Notes: generated by a model from the sequence alone, not told the origin. DNA of 64,000 bases from Geobacter sp. AOG1 (GCF_019972315.1 NZ_BLIZ01000001.1:1686513-1750512), one strand, 5' to 3'. Counted from the first letter of the stretch, positions 43,189 through 51,855 are shown. Translations and numbers: made by a program.

Positions 43189-44463
43189 ATGAAGAGGATA
43201 AGAACCCCGTTCGTGCTGCTGGCCTGCTTGTTTCTCCTTCTTTCCGTGTACCAGGAAGGGGCGGCAGAGGAGAAGGTCGTCGACGTGATAGTCAGCCTGA
43301 AAGGCGCTATCAATCCGAGGAACAGCGGGCACAACAACGCGCGGGCCGTGGAGGTTGCCGCACGGCATGGAGTATCCCCCAAATTCCTTTACGGGACGGC
43401 GCTTGTCGGTTTTGCCGGGCAGATTCCGGAGCGCCGGCTGGCGCGCCTGCAGCAGGATGCGGATGTGGAAAGCGTGACCTTCGATGCGCCTGTCTATGCG
43501 ATTGGAAAACCGTCTGGGGGTGGCGGAACGACGGTGCAGACGGTGCCGTGGGGCGTCCAGCGCATCGGGGCCAGGTCCGCTTTCAATAAAGGGATCGGTG
43601 TCGATGTGTACGTCCTGGATACGGGCATCGATTCCGACCACAAGGACCTGCAGCCCCACGTGGGGAACGGGTACGCCGTTGTGGCGTGCACCGGGCGATC
43701 GTGCATTGCCCCCTGGGACGACGATCATGGTCACGGAACCCACGTATCCGGCACGATAGGGGCCATCGACAACGGCATCGACGTTGTCGGGGTGGCGCCG
43801 GAGGCGACTCTCCATGCCGTGAAGGTCTTGAACAAGCAAGGGTCGGGGACGATATCGGGAATCATCAGCGGGATAAACTGGGTCGCCGGCGAGGCGCTTG
43901 CCCGCGGCAAGGCGGCTGTCGCGAACATGAGCCTCGGGGGGGCGGGAAGCAAGACCGGTACCTGTACGTCATCGGGCTATTCGGGAACGGACAACTTCCA
44001 CCGGGCCATATGCAATGCCCGGAACCAGGGGGTCGTATTTGCGGTCGCCGCAGGGAACGAGGGGGCCGACGCCCAGAACTCCACCCCCGCAGCATACGAC
44101 GATACCGTCATAACGGTCAGCGCCACGACGAGCGGCGACGACTGGCCGACATGGTCGAACTGGGGGGACAATCCGGGAAGCTTCAACGTGTCGGCGCCGG
44201 TCACCATCGCGGCGCCGGGGGTGAACATCCTTTCGACCAGGAAAGGGGGAGGGACGGTCCTCATGAGCGGTACCTCCATGGCAACCCCCCATGTTGCGGG
44301 AGTGGCGGCCCTGTACCTCCAATCCCATCCGCACGGGGGCGATGGCACCGCCTTCGCGGATGCCGCGGCGTTCATCGCCTCGATGGCCGAAGCCACCGCT
44401 CCCTTTGCAAACAGCTCGGGACATCCGCACGGCGAGAATTTTCTCGGCACGAGCGGGTTGTAA
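43189..44463 (+). CDS. Secreted subtilisin-like serine protease (S8 family)
   Basis: A 424-residue preproprotease: signal peptide (about 1-25), I9-type propeptide (about 30-105), then the S8 catalytic domain with Asp144 (VLDTGID), His182 (GHGTHVSGT), oxyanion Asn290 (AAGNEG) and Ser363 (GTSMATPHVAG). It ends soon after the catalytic domain, without a visible anchor, so the mature enzyme is probably secreted or periplasmic. AAAGGAGG precedes the ATG by 5 bases. Confidence 0.93.
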   Translation: MKRIRTPFVLLACLFLLLSVYQEGAAEEKVVDVIVSLKGAINPRNSGHNNARAVEVAARHGVSPKFLYGTALVGFAGQIPERRLARLQQDADVESVTFDAPVYAIGKPSGGGGTTVQTVPWGVQRIGARSAFNKGIGVDVYVLDTGIDSDHKDLQPHVGNGYAVVACTGRSCIAPWDDDHGHGTHVSGTIGAIDNGIDVVGVAPEATLHAVKVLNKQGSGTISGIISGINWVAGEALARGKAAVANMSLGGAGSKTGTCTSSGYSGTDNFHRAICNARNQGVVFAVAAGNEGADAQNSTPAAYDDTVITVSATTSGDDWPTWSNWGDNPGSFNVSAPVTIAAPGVNILSTRKGGGTVLMSGTSMATPHVAGVAALYLQSHPHGGDGTAFADAAAFIASMAEATAPFANSSGHPHGENFLGTSGL

Positions 44464-44487
44464 GATATCCGGTCAAACGAGGCAACC

Positions 44488-45309
44488 ATGGAAAAGCGCT
44501 TTCTCACCCCAGCGGAGACGGTCGGGGCCATCGTGGAGAACGGCAGACGGGTCCTTACCCAGTCCCGCTCCCGGGCGCTGGTCCTGAGCCTTCTGGCCGG
44601 CTTCTACATCGCCTTCGGCGCAGAACTGATGACGGTGGTCACCCAGGACGCCGCCACCTTCGTCGGCAGCGGCATCTCCCGCCTGCTGGGGGGGAGCGTC
44701 TTCTCCCTCGGGCTCATGCTCGTGGTCATCTGCGGCGCCGAGCTCTTCACGGGGAACAGTCTCCTCGCCAATGCGGCCCTCCACGGCGAGATATCCTGGC
44801 TGAAGCTGGCGGAAAACTGGCTCATCGTGCTGGTGGGAAACCTGGTCGGCTCCCTCTTCTTCGCCTGGCTCATGTTCGAATCGCGTCTCTGGCAGCAGGG
44901 GAACCTGGCGGAGCACGCGCTAAGGATCGCCACCGTCAAGTGCCAGCTCCCCTTCGAGGTCGCCCTGATCCGCGGCATTCTCTGCAACTGGCTGGTCTGC
45001 CTGGCGGTCTTCATGGCCACGGCGGCCCGCGACGTCACCGGCAAGATGCTCGCCTGTTTCGCTCCGATCATGGCGTTCGTGGCGAGCGGCTTCGAACATT
45101 CCGTCGCCAACATGTATTCCATCCCGACCGGACTCCTCTTGGCCAACGAGCTGCACCGTAACGATCCGGCGCTTACCTGGGGAAACTTTTTCATGGGCAA
45201 TCTCCTCCCCGTAACGCTGGGAAATATTCTCGGCGGAGTGGTGTTCGTCGCCTTCGCCTACTGGTTTGTGCACCTGAAGCAGGGAGGCAGGGTGAAAGGT
45301 GAAAGGTGA
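44488..45309 (+). CDS. Formate/nitrite transporter family channel
   Basis: FNT channel for small anions such as formate, nitrite or hydrosulfide. The 273 residues form six membrane helices with the two FNT signatures CGAELFTGNSLL (about 82-93) and SGFEHSVANMYSIP (about 197-210, central His). Substrate cannot be told. Its last codons and stop run into a GGTGAAA heptamer array, so the C-terminal residues (GGRVKGER) are repeat-encoded. Confidence 0.9.
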   Translation: MEKRFLTPAETVGAIVENGRRVLTQSRSRALVLSLLAGFYIAFGAELMTVVTQDAATFVGSGISRLLGGSVFSLGLMLVVICGAELFTGNSLLANAALHGEISWLKLAENWLIVLVGNLVGSLFFAWLMFESRLWQQGNLAEHALRIATVKCQLPFEVALIRGILCNWLVCLAVFMATAARDVTGKMLACFAPIMAFVASGFEHSVANMYSIPTGLLLANELHRNDPALTWGNFFMGNLLPVTLGNILGGVVFVAFAYWFVHLKQGGRVKGER

Positions 45310-45332
45310 AAGGTGAAAGGTGAAAGGTGAAA
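45291..45332 (+). repeat. GGTGAAA heptamer tandem array
   Basis: Six perfect GGTGAAA units. The TGA stop of the FNT gene (45307-45309) falls in the third unit, as with the TPR gene at 1105. Confidence 0.95.
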
Positions 45333-45368
45333 CGGCCGGAAACGGGGTGCTGGTGTACTAAAAAGCAA

Positions 45369-45402
45369 GGGGCGGCTACCGATGTCGGTGGGCCGCCCCT
45401 TC
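45369..45402. terminator. Hairpin terminator between convergent genes
   Basis: AAGGGGCGGC pairs with GCCGCCCCTT around CTACCGATGTCGGTGG, between the FNT gene (+) and the small CxxC protein gene (-). Confidence 0.7.
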
Positions 45403-45406
45403 CGGT

Positions 45407-45562
45407 TTATTCCTGCGCTCCCGGCCAGATGCGCATGCAGTAAGGGCACTCCTCCACGCCGTGCGGGATGGTGTCCCGCAGCTGCTCTTTTTCCCGAACC
45501 GCCGTGCAACGCTTCGGGACGGGGAATTTGTGGAGGGTGTTTTCCTTGACGAAATAGAGCAT
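45407..45562 (-). CDS. Small CxxC protein of unknown function
   Basis: A 51-residue protein, MLYFVKENTLHKFPVPKRC at its start, with a C-terminal ECPYCMRIW that resembles a redox or zinc-binding CxxC. AAAAGGAGAAAG is an excellent ribosome site before the ATG at 45562, which supports it as a real gene despite its size. No family recognised. It stands alone, divergent from the MATE gene. Confidence 0.65.
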   Translation of the reverse strand: MLYFVKENTLHKFPVPKRCTAVREKEQLRDTIPHGVEECPYCMRIWPGAQE

Positions 45563-45699
45563 GGTCTTTCTCCTTTTCGTGAATGATATGCCGCCGGCTA
45601 CGGCCGGCTCTTCCAGAAAAGTATGAACACCCACGGGCGTTTGTCAATGGCGACCTTCCGCGAGGATTGACAGGGTGGTCCGTCAGGGTATAGTGGTGC

Positions 45700-47085
45700 A
45701 TGATGAGCGATGTGCCGGCCGCCAATAACCATCTCCTGACCGACCCGATACCCCGCCTGCTGCGCCGGCTGGCGGTGCCGGTCGGTATCGGCTTTTTCTT
45801 CAACACCATGTTCAACGTGGTGGACACCTTCTATGGCGGCCTCGTCTCCACCCAGGCGCTGGCGGTCATGTCCCTCGCCTTCCCCACCTTTTTCGTCGTC
45901 ATTGCCGTGGGGGCCGGTATCGCCACCGGCGCAACCGCCCTCATCGGCCATGCCCTAGGCGGCGGGAAACTGGCTGAGGCCCGCCGCTTCAGCGTTCAGG
46001 CCATCTCTTTCGGCCTCCTCCACGGACTCCTCCTCTCACTTGTGGGACCGCTGGTGACGCCGCTTCTGTTCCGCTGGCTCGGGGCGGAGGGGGACTATCT
46101 GACCCAGGCCCTCTCCTACATCAACGTGCTTCTTGCGGGGGCGGTCTTCTTCATCTTCAACCAGGTGCTCAACGCCAGCCTCAACGCCTCCGGAGATACG
46201 AAAAGCTTCCGCAACTTCCTCGTGACCGGCTTCTTCCTCAACCTCGTCTATGACCCCTGGTTCCTGTTCGGCGGTTTCGGCGTTCCCCCCCTGGGGCTTC
46301 CCGGCATCGCCTGGGCGACGGTGGCGGTCCAGATCTGCGGCAATCTCTACCTCTTGACCCGGGTTCGCCGTACCGGTCTCCTGGCCGATTTTCACCCCTC
46401 CCACCTTCTTCCCCGGCGGCAAACCTATCTGGATCTGGCCCGGCAGGGGTTTCCCGCCAGTCTCAACATGCTGACCGTGGCCATCGGGATATTCGTCATC
46501 ACCTGGTTCCTCGGGCGGTTCGGCAAGGATGCCGTCGCCGCCTACGGCATCGCTGCCCGGTTGGAACAGATGGCGCTTCTGCCGGTCATGGGGCTGAACG
46601 TCGCCACCCTGGCCCTGGTGGCCCAGAACAGCGGTGCCGGACGGACGGGCCGGGTAAAACAGACCATCCGGGGAGCACTGGTGCGGGGGGTCTCCCTCAT
46701 GGCGGGCGTCGCGGCTCTCTTTCTCCTTTTCGCCGATCACCTGGTTCAGCTCTTCACCCGTGACTCCCGGGTCATCGCCATCGGCACCAGCTACCTCCAC
46801 GTGGCAGCGCTGGTCTTCTGCGCCTATGTGATTCTCTACATCAACGTCTTCGCCCTGCAGGGTCTCAAACGTCCCCAGTTTGCCATCTGGATCGGCCTCT
46901 ACCGGCAGTTTCTGGCACCCCTGCCGGTGTTCTACCTGTTCTCCATGGTCTTCGGCTGGGGAGTGAAGGGGATATGGTGGGGGATATTTCTCGTCACCTG
47001 GAGCGCCGCCATCGTTTCCATCGTCTATATCCGCCGGGTAATGGGGGCGCTGCCGGAGGAGATCGGAGAAGGGGGGATGGTATGA
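45700..47085 (+). CDS. MATE-family efflux protein
   Basis: Multidrug/toxic-compound antiporter. The 461 residues form 12 hydrophobic helices in two six-helix halves; landmarks are FNTMFNVVDTFYGGLVS near 34-50, QVLNASLNASGD near 155-166 and ALQGLKRPQFA near 385. Start may be 45700 or 45703 (ATGATG). It overlaps the DUF3108 gene by 4 bases (ATGA), so the two are coupled. Substrate unknown. Confidence 0.9.
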   Translation: MMSDVPAANNHLLTDPIPRLLRRLAVPVGIGFFFNTMFNVVDTFYGGLVSTQALAVMSLAFPTFFVVIAVGAGIATGATALIGHALGGGKLAEARRFSVQAISFGLLHGLLLSLVGPLVTPLLFRWLGAEGDYLTQALSYINVLLAGAVFFIFNQVLNASLNASGDTKSFRNFLVTGFFLNLVYDPWFLFGGFGVPPLGLPGIAWATVAVQICGNLYLLTRVRRTGLLADFHPSHLLPRRQTYLDLARQGFPASLNMLTVAIGIFVITWFLGRFGKDAVAAYGIAARLEQMALLPVMGLNVATLALVAQNSGAGRTGRVKQTIRGALVRGVSLMAGVAALFLLFADHLVQLFTRDSRVIAIGTSYLHVAALVFCAYVILYINVFALQGLKRPQFAIWIGLYRQFLAPLPVFYLFSMVFGWGVKGIWWGIFLVTWSAAIVSIVYIRRVMGALPEEIGEGGMV

Positions 47086-47858
47086 GCAGACTTGCCGACA
47101 TCGCGCGGATGGCATGTGCTCCCGTCTGGTGGCTGGCGTTCATCGGGTTGTTCTTTGTTCTGCCCGATACCGGATTTGCCCAGACCGTCCCGGAGAAGCT
47201 CGTCTACGAACTGAGCTGGACCGGTATTCCGGTCGGGATGGCGACCCAGGAGATCACCGATGAGGGGGAAATGCGCCGGATCGTTTCCACTGCCCGCTCC
47301 AACGACTGGCTTTCCGTATTCTTTCCCGTGAACGACCGGATCGAGAGCACCCTGGAATCGGCTGGCGCACCCTTCCCGGGGCTCACCCGCCATTATCGGA
47401 TGCAGATGAGCGAGGGGCGACATAGCCGGGACCGGGAGATCGACTTTGACCAGGCGGGGAGGAAGGCCGTCTACCGCGACCATCGTTCCGGCGAAAAAAA
47501 GGACATTCCCATCATCCCCCCTGTTTTCGACATCTACGGGAGCTTTTACTATGTGCGGTTTCTCCCCCTCGAGGTGGGGAAATCATTTGTGGTGACGGTA
47601 CTCGACGGCAAGGATGTGGAACAGGTGGCAGTGCGGGTGCTCCGGAAGGAGAAGCTGAAGACCGTTCTGGGAGAACTGGACACCATTGTCATCCGTCCCA
47701 TGGTCAAGTCGCAGGGGGTCTTCGAGGGGAAAGGGTCGGTGCATATCTGGCTGACCGACGACGCTCGTCGCATCCCGGTGCGGGCCCAGACCAAGGTCAC
47801 CGTGGGGAGCGTCACCGCCAACCTGGTCGGAGGGAGTTACGGCCCGGCCACCCGTTGA
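47082..47858 (+). CDS. DUF3108 exported protein
   Basis: A 258-residue protein with an N-terminal signal/anchor (hydrophobic about 14-30, cleavage near GFA-QTV). The DUF3108 body follows: EKLVYELSWTGIPVGMA, then FFPVNDRIESTL, and a C-terminal IWLTDDARRIPVRAQTK with KVTVGSVTANLV. Such proteins are periplasmic beta-rich proteins of unknown function. Its start ATGA overlaps the MATE stop codon. Confidence 0.82.
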   Translation: MSRLADIARMACAPVWWLAFIGLFFVLPDTGFAQTVPEKLVYELSWTGIPVGMATQEITDEGEMRRIVSTARSNDWLSVFFPVNDRIESTLESAGAPFPGLTRHYRMQMSEGRHSRDREIDFDQAGRKAVYRDHRSGEKKDIPIIPPVFDIYGSFYYVRFLPLEVGKSFVVTVLDGKDVEQVAVRVLRKEKLKTVLGELDTIVIRPMVKSQGVFEGKGSVHIWLTDDARRIPVRAQTKVTVGSVTANLVGGSYGPATR

Positions 47859-47875
47859 CGGCGGAGAGTTACCGG

Positions 47876-48724
47876 TCAGTCTGTCAGGTAGTAGTCGGCG
47901 TCGCTATCGTCCAGGCTCTTCCGGGCTCCGGCGGTGAGCCGGGGGATGACGACCTTGACGGGGAGCGGTGCCAGTTGCTGGATTTCATAGGGGATGCCCC
48001 GTTTCATGGCATGCCCGACCCCGGTGAGGACCACCACGAGCCGTTGCGGTTCCCGCTGGTGGTAGGAGAGGAGATACCAGGCCATGGTCTGGTTCCGCAG
48101 CTGCTGGGCTTCGCAGAAGTGCATGAATTGCTGTGTGCCGTTGCCGTGGTTTTCAAAGGCACGTCGGATGAATTCCATGTAGGGGGCGTCGATCCGGCAG
48201 CTTACCACGGTGGGGATCAGCTTTCGTGCGGCAGGCGGAAGGGATGCAAATCCGTCGCGGGAGACCATCATGGCGATCTCCCGCGGTACGTCGAGGGCGA
48301 CCAGGGGGATGCGGTTGTTCCGCGCATAGAGGAAGATATCGTCGTACATGGCCCAGGGAATGTTCCAGCTCTGCTGGTAGGCCCTGACGAAGTCGGGCAA
48401 GGTAATTTCCCCTGCGACCCACCGGTCCAGGAGCGGCTGCTGGTCGAAGCTGAACATCTCCACGCCGATGGCAACCGGTATTCCGCGCTGCTGCAGGGCC
48501 TTGATCACGTCGAGTTGGAGGTTGTGGTGCTCCCGTTTGTCGTGAACTTCGCCGATGAATACCGCCTTGGCACCCTTCAGGTCCCCCACCATGGCGTCAA
48601 AATCGACGGTCTTGCCGTCTCTGACACGTTCGAAACGGCTTGCGCAGTCTCCATTCCCTGAAAAAAGCAGGAGCAGGAACAGGCAGGCCAGGAACCTGAA
48701 GCATTTCGCGGGGAAGGGTTTCAT
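47876..48724 (-). CDS. ChaN-family heme-binding-type protein
   Basis: A 282-residue exported protein. It has a hydrophobic signal sequence (about 9-22) with Cys27 (GNGDC), which is not a good lipobox, then the ChaN fold: AVFIGEVHDKREHHNLQLDV (about 54-73, with histidines of the putative heme/metal site), GVEMFSFDQQPLLDRW near 88-103, ALDVPREIA near 144, QTMAWYLL near 215 and VVVLTGVGHA near 233-242. ChaN binds heme dimers and is linked to iron uptake. Its start overlaps the radical SAM stop (ATGA), so the two are coupled. Confidence 0.85.
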   Translation of the reverse strand: MKPFPAKCFRFLACLFLLLLFSGNGDCASRFERVRDGKTVDFDAMVGDLKGAKAVFIGEVHDKREHHNLQLDVIKALQQRGIPVAIGVEMFSFDQQPLLDRWVAGEITLPDFVRAYQQSWNIPWAMYDDIFLYARNNRIPLVALDVPREIAMMVSRDGFASLPPAARKLIPTVVSCRIDAPYMEFIRRAFENHGNGTQQFMHFCEAQQLRNQTMAWYLLSYHQREPQRLVVVLTGVGHAMKRGIPYEIQQLAPLPVKVVIPRLTAGARKSLDDSDADYYLTD

Positions 48725-50592
48725 GTGTCTTCCGCCATCCCGGGCTGGCCGATTTCGGCAATCTCCACCGACAGTCCCTTGCCGGGGGCCGAAACATAGA
48801 CGAACAGGAGATCGATCTCTCCTTCCCGCCAGGGGGTCCGGCGGTAATCCCGTGCAAACCGGCGGCTGATCCACCGTACCCGCCCCGCCGCGTCGCCGCC
48901 CCGCCTTTGCACCAGTTCCAGCGCAATTTCCTTCTCTTCGTTCCTCCTGGCTCGCACTTCCTCCTTCGTGAAAAACCCCAGTTCCCGTCCCCCCGGGTAG
49001 TCGGTCAGACAGAGGTCGTAGCAGAGAGCGTCCCGGATATCTTCCCGCACTTCCTGCGGCGCAAGCGCCTCTGCACAGCTCCAGAACGCAGCGAACAGGT
49101 CGGGCTGGGAAAGGGTGAGGGAGATATCTTCCCGTTCCCAGAATTCGGCCATGGCGGCGAAGATCCGCGCGGGAGAGGTGGTTTTCCCCCAGGCGGCAAG
49201 GGGGGTGGCGAACCGGCCGCTGTTGTACACGAGGTCCAGGAGCCGAGCGATGGTTTCGATGCGGCCGATCTCGCCGTAAGTGAGCCAGGGGGTCGTGAGT
49301 ATCTTGTAGGGGGGGGTGGCGGAGAAGCGGTATCCTTCCTCCCGGGCGATGGCGCGCATGGGTGAACCTTTGAGCACCTTCAACGGCTCCACCTGTACAT
49401 GACAATCCGTCTTTTCCCGCCTGCCGGCGTTGGCTGCGTCGGAAGCTTCTCGACGTACCGCCCGGTACGCCTCCGTCGCTTCCTCCTTGCCGCCTTGGCA
49501 GTCGAAAAAATACGAATTGTCGAAAGAGAGGAGGTCGAATACCTGCTGCAGCGAACGGAGGAAGCCGTTGAAATCTTCGTGGGGGAGGCCGGCCACGAGA
49601 TCGAGGTGGACCGTGACGGCCGTTTCGGCCACGAGCCGCCGGACGTTGGCGAAGAGCCGTGTGAGGTCCGAACTCCGCCCGACCCGGGCAAGGGTCTCCG
49701 CCCCCTCAGCCTGGACGCCGATCTCGAACCGGAACCGGCCGGCCGGGACCCGCTTCAGGAACTCGATGTTGGCGTCGGTCAGGAGGTCGGCGGCGATCTC
49801 GAAATGGAAGGCGCTCTCCCGGTTGTGGTCGAGGATGTACTCCCAGATCCGGTTGGCCCGCACCGCATCGTAGTTGAATGTCCGGTCCACCAGTTTGACG
49901 GTCCTGACCCCTGCCGCCATGAGGATGTCCAGGTCGGCCTCGATGCGGCCCGGGGAGTAGCTTCGCACCCCCTTCTCCAGGGAGGACATGCAGAAGGCGC
50001 AGGAAAAGGGGCAGCCGCGGGAGGTCTCGTAGTAGACCAGCGGCTTGGTGAGATCCGCCAGCCCTGCGGCGAAGGGGGAGGGGAGGGTGTCCAGATCGGC
50101 CACCGGCCCCCGTTCCGGGTTGGCGACGAGCTCCCCGTCCGTCCGGACGGTTATCCCTTCCACCTCACTCAGCCGGCTAGCCGCCGCTTCCCATGAGACT
50201 CCGCCGTCCAGGGCCTGCAGGGCCTCGCGGAAAGTCACTTCCCCTTCCCCCCGGATGACCATGTCCACCGCCGGGTTGCGCTCCATCAGCTCGAACACCC
50301 CGTGGGACGCCTCCGGACCGCCAAGCACGATGATGGTGCCGGGACGGAGCTGCTTCAGGTCGGCGACGAGCTTCAGGGTCGCCTCGATGTTCCAGATATA
50401 GCAGGAGAAAGCCACCAGACCGGCCTCTTCCGCCACCATCCGGCGCAGCACCCCGTCTGCCGGCTCGTTCACCGTGAATTCCCGGATGGCGAACTCCGTA
50501 TCCGGCAGGTCGGCGCAGGCGGCGGCGAGGGAAGGGAGCGCCAGGGAGGCGTGGACGTACTTGGCGTGGAGCGTTACGAGGAGGAGTTTCAT
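48721..50592 (-). CDS. B12-binding radical SAM protein with in-frame palindromic insert
   Basis: A 623-residue enzyme. It has a cobalamin-binding Rossmann domain (about 1-140, TLHAKYVHASLALPSL, VLGGPEASHG), a radical SAM core with CPFSCAFC near 200-207, and a C-terminal DUF4080-like domain (about 440-600). Residues about 358-398 (from FDNSYFFDCQGGK to RREKTDC) are encoded by palindromic element E5 and separate QVFDLL from HVQVEPLKVLKGSPM, two segments that I expect to be nearly adjacent in this family. The frame is intact, so the insert is apparently tolerated. Substrate unknown. Confidence 0.85.
   Translation of the reverse strand: MKLLLVTLHAKYVHASLALPSLAAACADLPDTEFAIREFTVNEPADGVLRRMVAEEAGLVAFSCYIWNIEATLKLVADLKQLRPGTIIVLGGPEASHGVFELMERNPAVDMVIRGEGEVTFREALQALDGGVSWEAAASRLSEVEGITVRTDGELVANPERGPVADLDTLPSPFAAGLADLTKPLVYYETSRGCPFSCAFCMSSLEKGVRSYSPGRIEADLDILMAAGVRTVKLVDRTFNYDAVRANRIWEYILDHNRESAFHFEIAADLLTDANIEFLKRVPAGRFRFEIGVQAEGAETLARVGRSSDLTRLFANVRRLVAETAVTVHLDLVAGLPHEDFNGFLRSLQQVFDLLSFDNSYFFDCQGGKEEATEAYRAVRREASDAANAGRREKTDCHVQVEPLKVLKGSPMRAIAREEGYRFSATPPYKILTTPWLTYGEIGRIETIARLLDLVYNSGRFATPLAAWGKTTSPARIFAAMAEFWEREDISLTLSQPDLFAAFWSCAEALAPQEVREDIRDALCYDLCLTDYPGGRELGFFTKEEVRARRNEEKEIALELVQRRGGDAAGRVRWISRRFARDYRRTPWREGEIDLLFVYVSAPGKGLSVEIAEIGQPGMAEDT
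49401..49521. repeat. Palindromic element E5 (121 bp) inside a coding sequence
   Basis: Ends GACAATCCGT (49401-49410) and ACGAATTGTC (49512-49521) are complementary at 9 of 10 positions, with further pairing in the arms (CTTTT/AAAAA, CTGCC/GGCAG). The core GTACCgcccGGTAC (49455-49468) is exactly central. Core and length match E2-E4. It is translated in frame in the radical SAM gene on the minus strand. Confidence 0.82.
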
Positions 50593-50696
50593 GGGTAAAT
50601 TGTAGCGGAAGGGAAGGGGGAAGACCAGCGAAAGTTACCCGGAACAGGGGGCGACGAATGCGTTTTCTTGAGGAGGATTGGCGTCCTCCACCGATT

Positions 50697-51107
50697 TTAC
50701 GGAGAAGGTGACGGAGAATAGCCCAGATCCCGCAGTGCCCGCTCTATGGCAGGAATATCGTACCCGTCGACGATCCGCTTGCCGTTGTTGAAGACTACCA
50801 TCGGTACGATCTCGCCATGGTAGCGCTCGCGCCATTCCTGGAGCGCTTTTTTGTCCTTGCGGATGTCCCGGCTGGTATAAGGGATTCCTTTTCGGGTGAA
50901 ATAACTTTCCACCTTGGCGCAGTACGGTCAGCCGCTGCCGACGTAGATGGTGATTGACGGACGGTGGGAAGCTCCGGCGAAGAGCTCGGACGAGGTGGCG
51001 CAGACAAGAAGAGAAGTCGTGATGAGGAAGAGGGCGATTGCCATCACCAGGGTACTCTTCCCGCGCGGGCGGGGCGGGGGTGCGCTCATGCTCGGGCAGT
51101 TCTTCAT
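50697..51107 (-). CDS. Selenocysteine-containing glutaredoxin-like membrane-anchored protein
   Basis: Reading through an in-frame TGA (50930-50928) gives a 136-residue protein: N-terminal membrane helix (about 19-37), strand SITIYVGSG, then U60-PYC, where the glutaredoxin CPYC is expected, and a complete glutaredoxin domain (VESYFTRKGIPYTSRDI, EIVPMVVFNNGKRIVDGYD; the cis-proline loop is VPMVV). The UGA replaces the catalytic first cysteine, the classic selenoprotein pattern, and a SECIS-like hairpin follows it. ATG 51107 has GGGAG 8 bases upstream. The anchor suggests a periplasmic thiol/selenol reductase. Starts 29 bases after the flavoprotein gene upstream. Confidence 0.88.
50895..50913 (-). 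promoter_or_regulatory. SECIS-like hairpin
   Basis: On the minus strand, 14 bases after the TGA: GGUG, bulged G, AAA, loop GUUA, UUU, CACC. A short stem with a GU-containing apical loop about 22 bases downstream of the UGA fits the loose bacterial SECIS pattern read by SelB. Confidence 0.6.
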
Positions 51108-51135
51108 AGAGATGTCTCCCAATTCCCATGGTTGC

Positions 51136-51654
51136 TTAACTGGATTCATTCACTTGAATAACGGTGTGCACCGAAGAGAGTTCATTCGCCTTCCCACTCA
51201 TTGATTCTATTAAAATCCTTACTATGGCTGTTTTCTCGATGTTCTCATCGGTCATAGGTGAGGTTGCGTAGCTGGAAGGCACGTATTTTTGCACCATTCT
51301 CTCCAATATTTCCCTCTTCTTAATTGCCCCCTCCAACAGCTCGGCTTTTCCGAAACAAGCAACACTTCTGTAAATCTGACTTATCCCACACCCCCGTTCC
51401 CAAAGGACTTGAGGGCCGACTTCGTCTACTAAAAAACAAACGCGAGAATCGGCTCGAAGCGCTTCCATTTTTCTGCCGGATAGCGCACTGTGAAAATAAA
51501 TGCAATCTTCAAAAAACAAGTAGTTTACTGCAACAACATAGGGCCCATCCTCAGTCGTGACAGCCAATCGACCGACTGGCATCCTCTCCAGCAAGATTTC
51601 CATTTCTCGTGAGGTCGTCATCTTCCGATCCGTACGTCGTGGTTCTGTTCTCAT
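51136..51654 (-). CDS. Pyridoxamine 5'-phosphate oxidase-fold flavoprotein (NimA-like)
   Basis: A 172-residue FMN-binding split-barrel protein. MTTSREMEILLERMPVGRLA near 12-31, YVVAVNYLFFEDCIYFHSAL near 39-58, GRKMEALRADSRVCFLVDE near 60-78 and YRSVACFGKAELLE near 96 match the nitroimidazole-resistance/pyridoxamine-oxidase-like family that reduces or binds small aromatic compounds. ATG 51654 follows TTGGAG. Codon use is more AT-rich than that of neighbours. Likely co-transcribed with the selenoglutaredoxin gene. Confidence 0.85.
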   Translation of the reverse strand: MRTEPRRTDRKMTTSREMEILLERMPVGRLAVTTEDGPYVVAVNYLFFEDCIYFHSALSGRKMEALRADSRVCFLVDEVGPQVLWERGCGISQIYRSVACFGKAELLEGAIKKREILERMVQKYVPSSYATSPMTDENIEKTAIVRILIESMSGKANELSSVHTVIQVNESS

Positions 51655-51855
51655 CTTTTTCTCCAATACAGCCTGGCTGGAAAATCCGGGGCAAATCGGC
51701 AACTCTGGTAAGCGAAGGCCAATGAAGGCGCACTATAATCCCGATTTTAGTCAGTGTCAAAGGAGATTAAGGCCAAAAGCTCCGCTCAGCCCGCTTGTTT
51801 CCGATCCGGCCGTCCGGCCTTGCCCGTGGCCGACGGTTTGTGGTAAGGTGACGGC

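Noticed and set aside
47876-49405. Extending the ChaN gene upstream to a 509-residue frame
   Set aside because: The extra sequence is an out-of-frame shadow of the radical SAM gene; the true start overlaps that gene's stop codon (ATGA) and begins a signal peptide.
50697-51149. Reading the interrupted glutaredoxin frame as a pseudogene or sequencing error
   Set aside because: The only stop is TGA exactly at the catalytic Cys position, the rest of the domain is intact, and a hairpin follows at SECIS distance.
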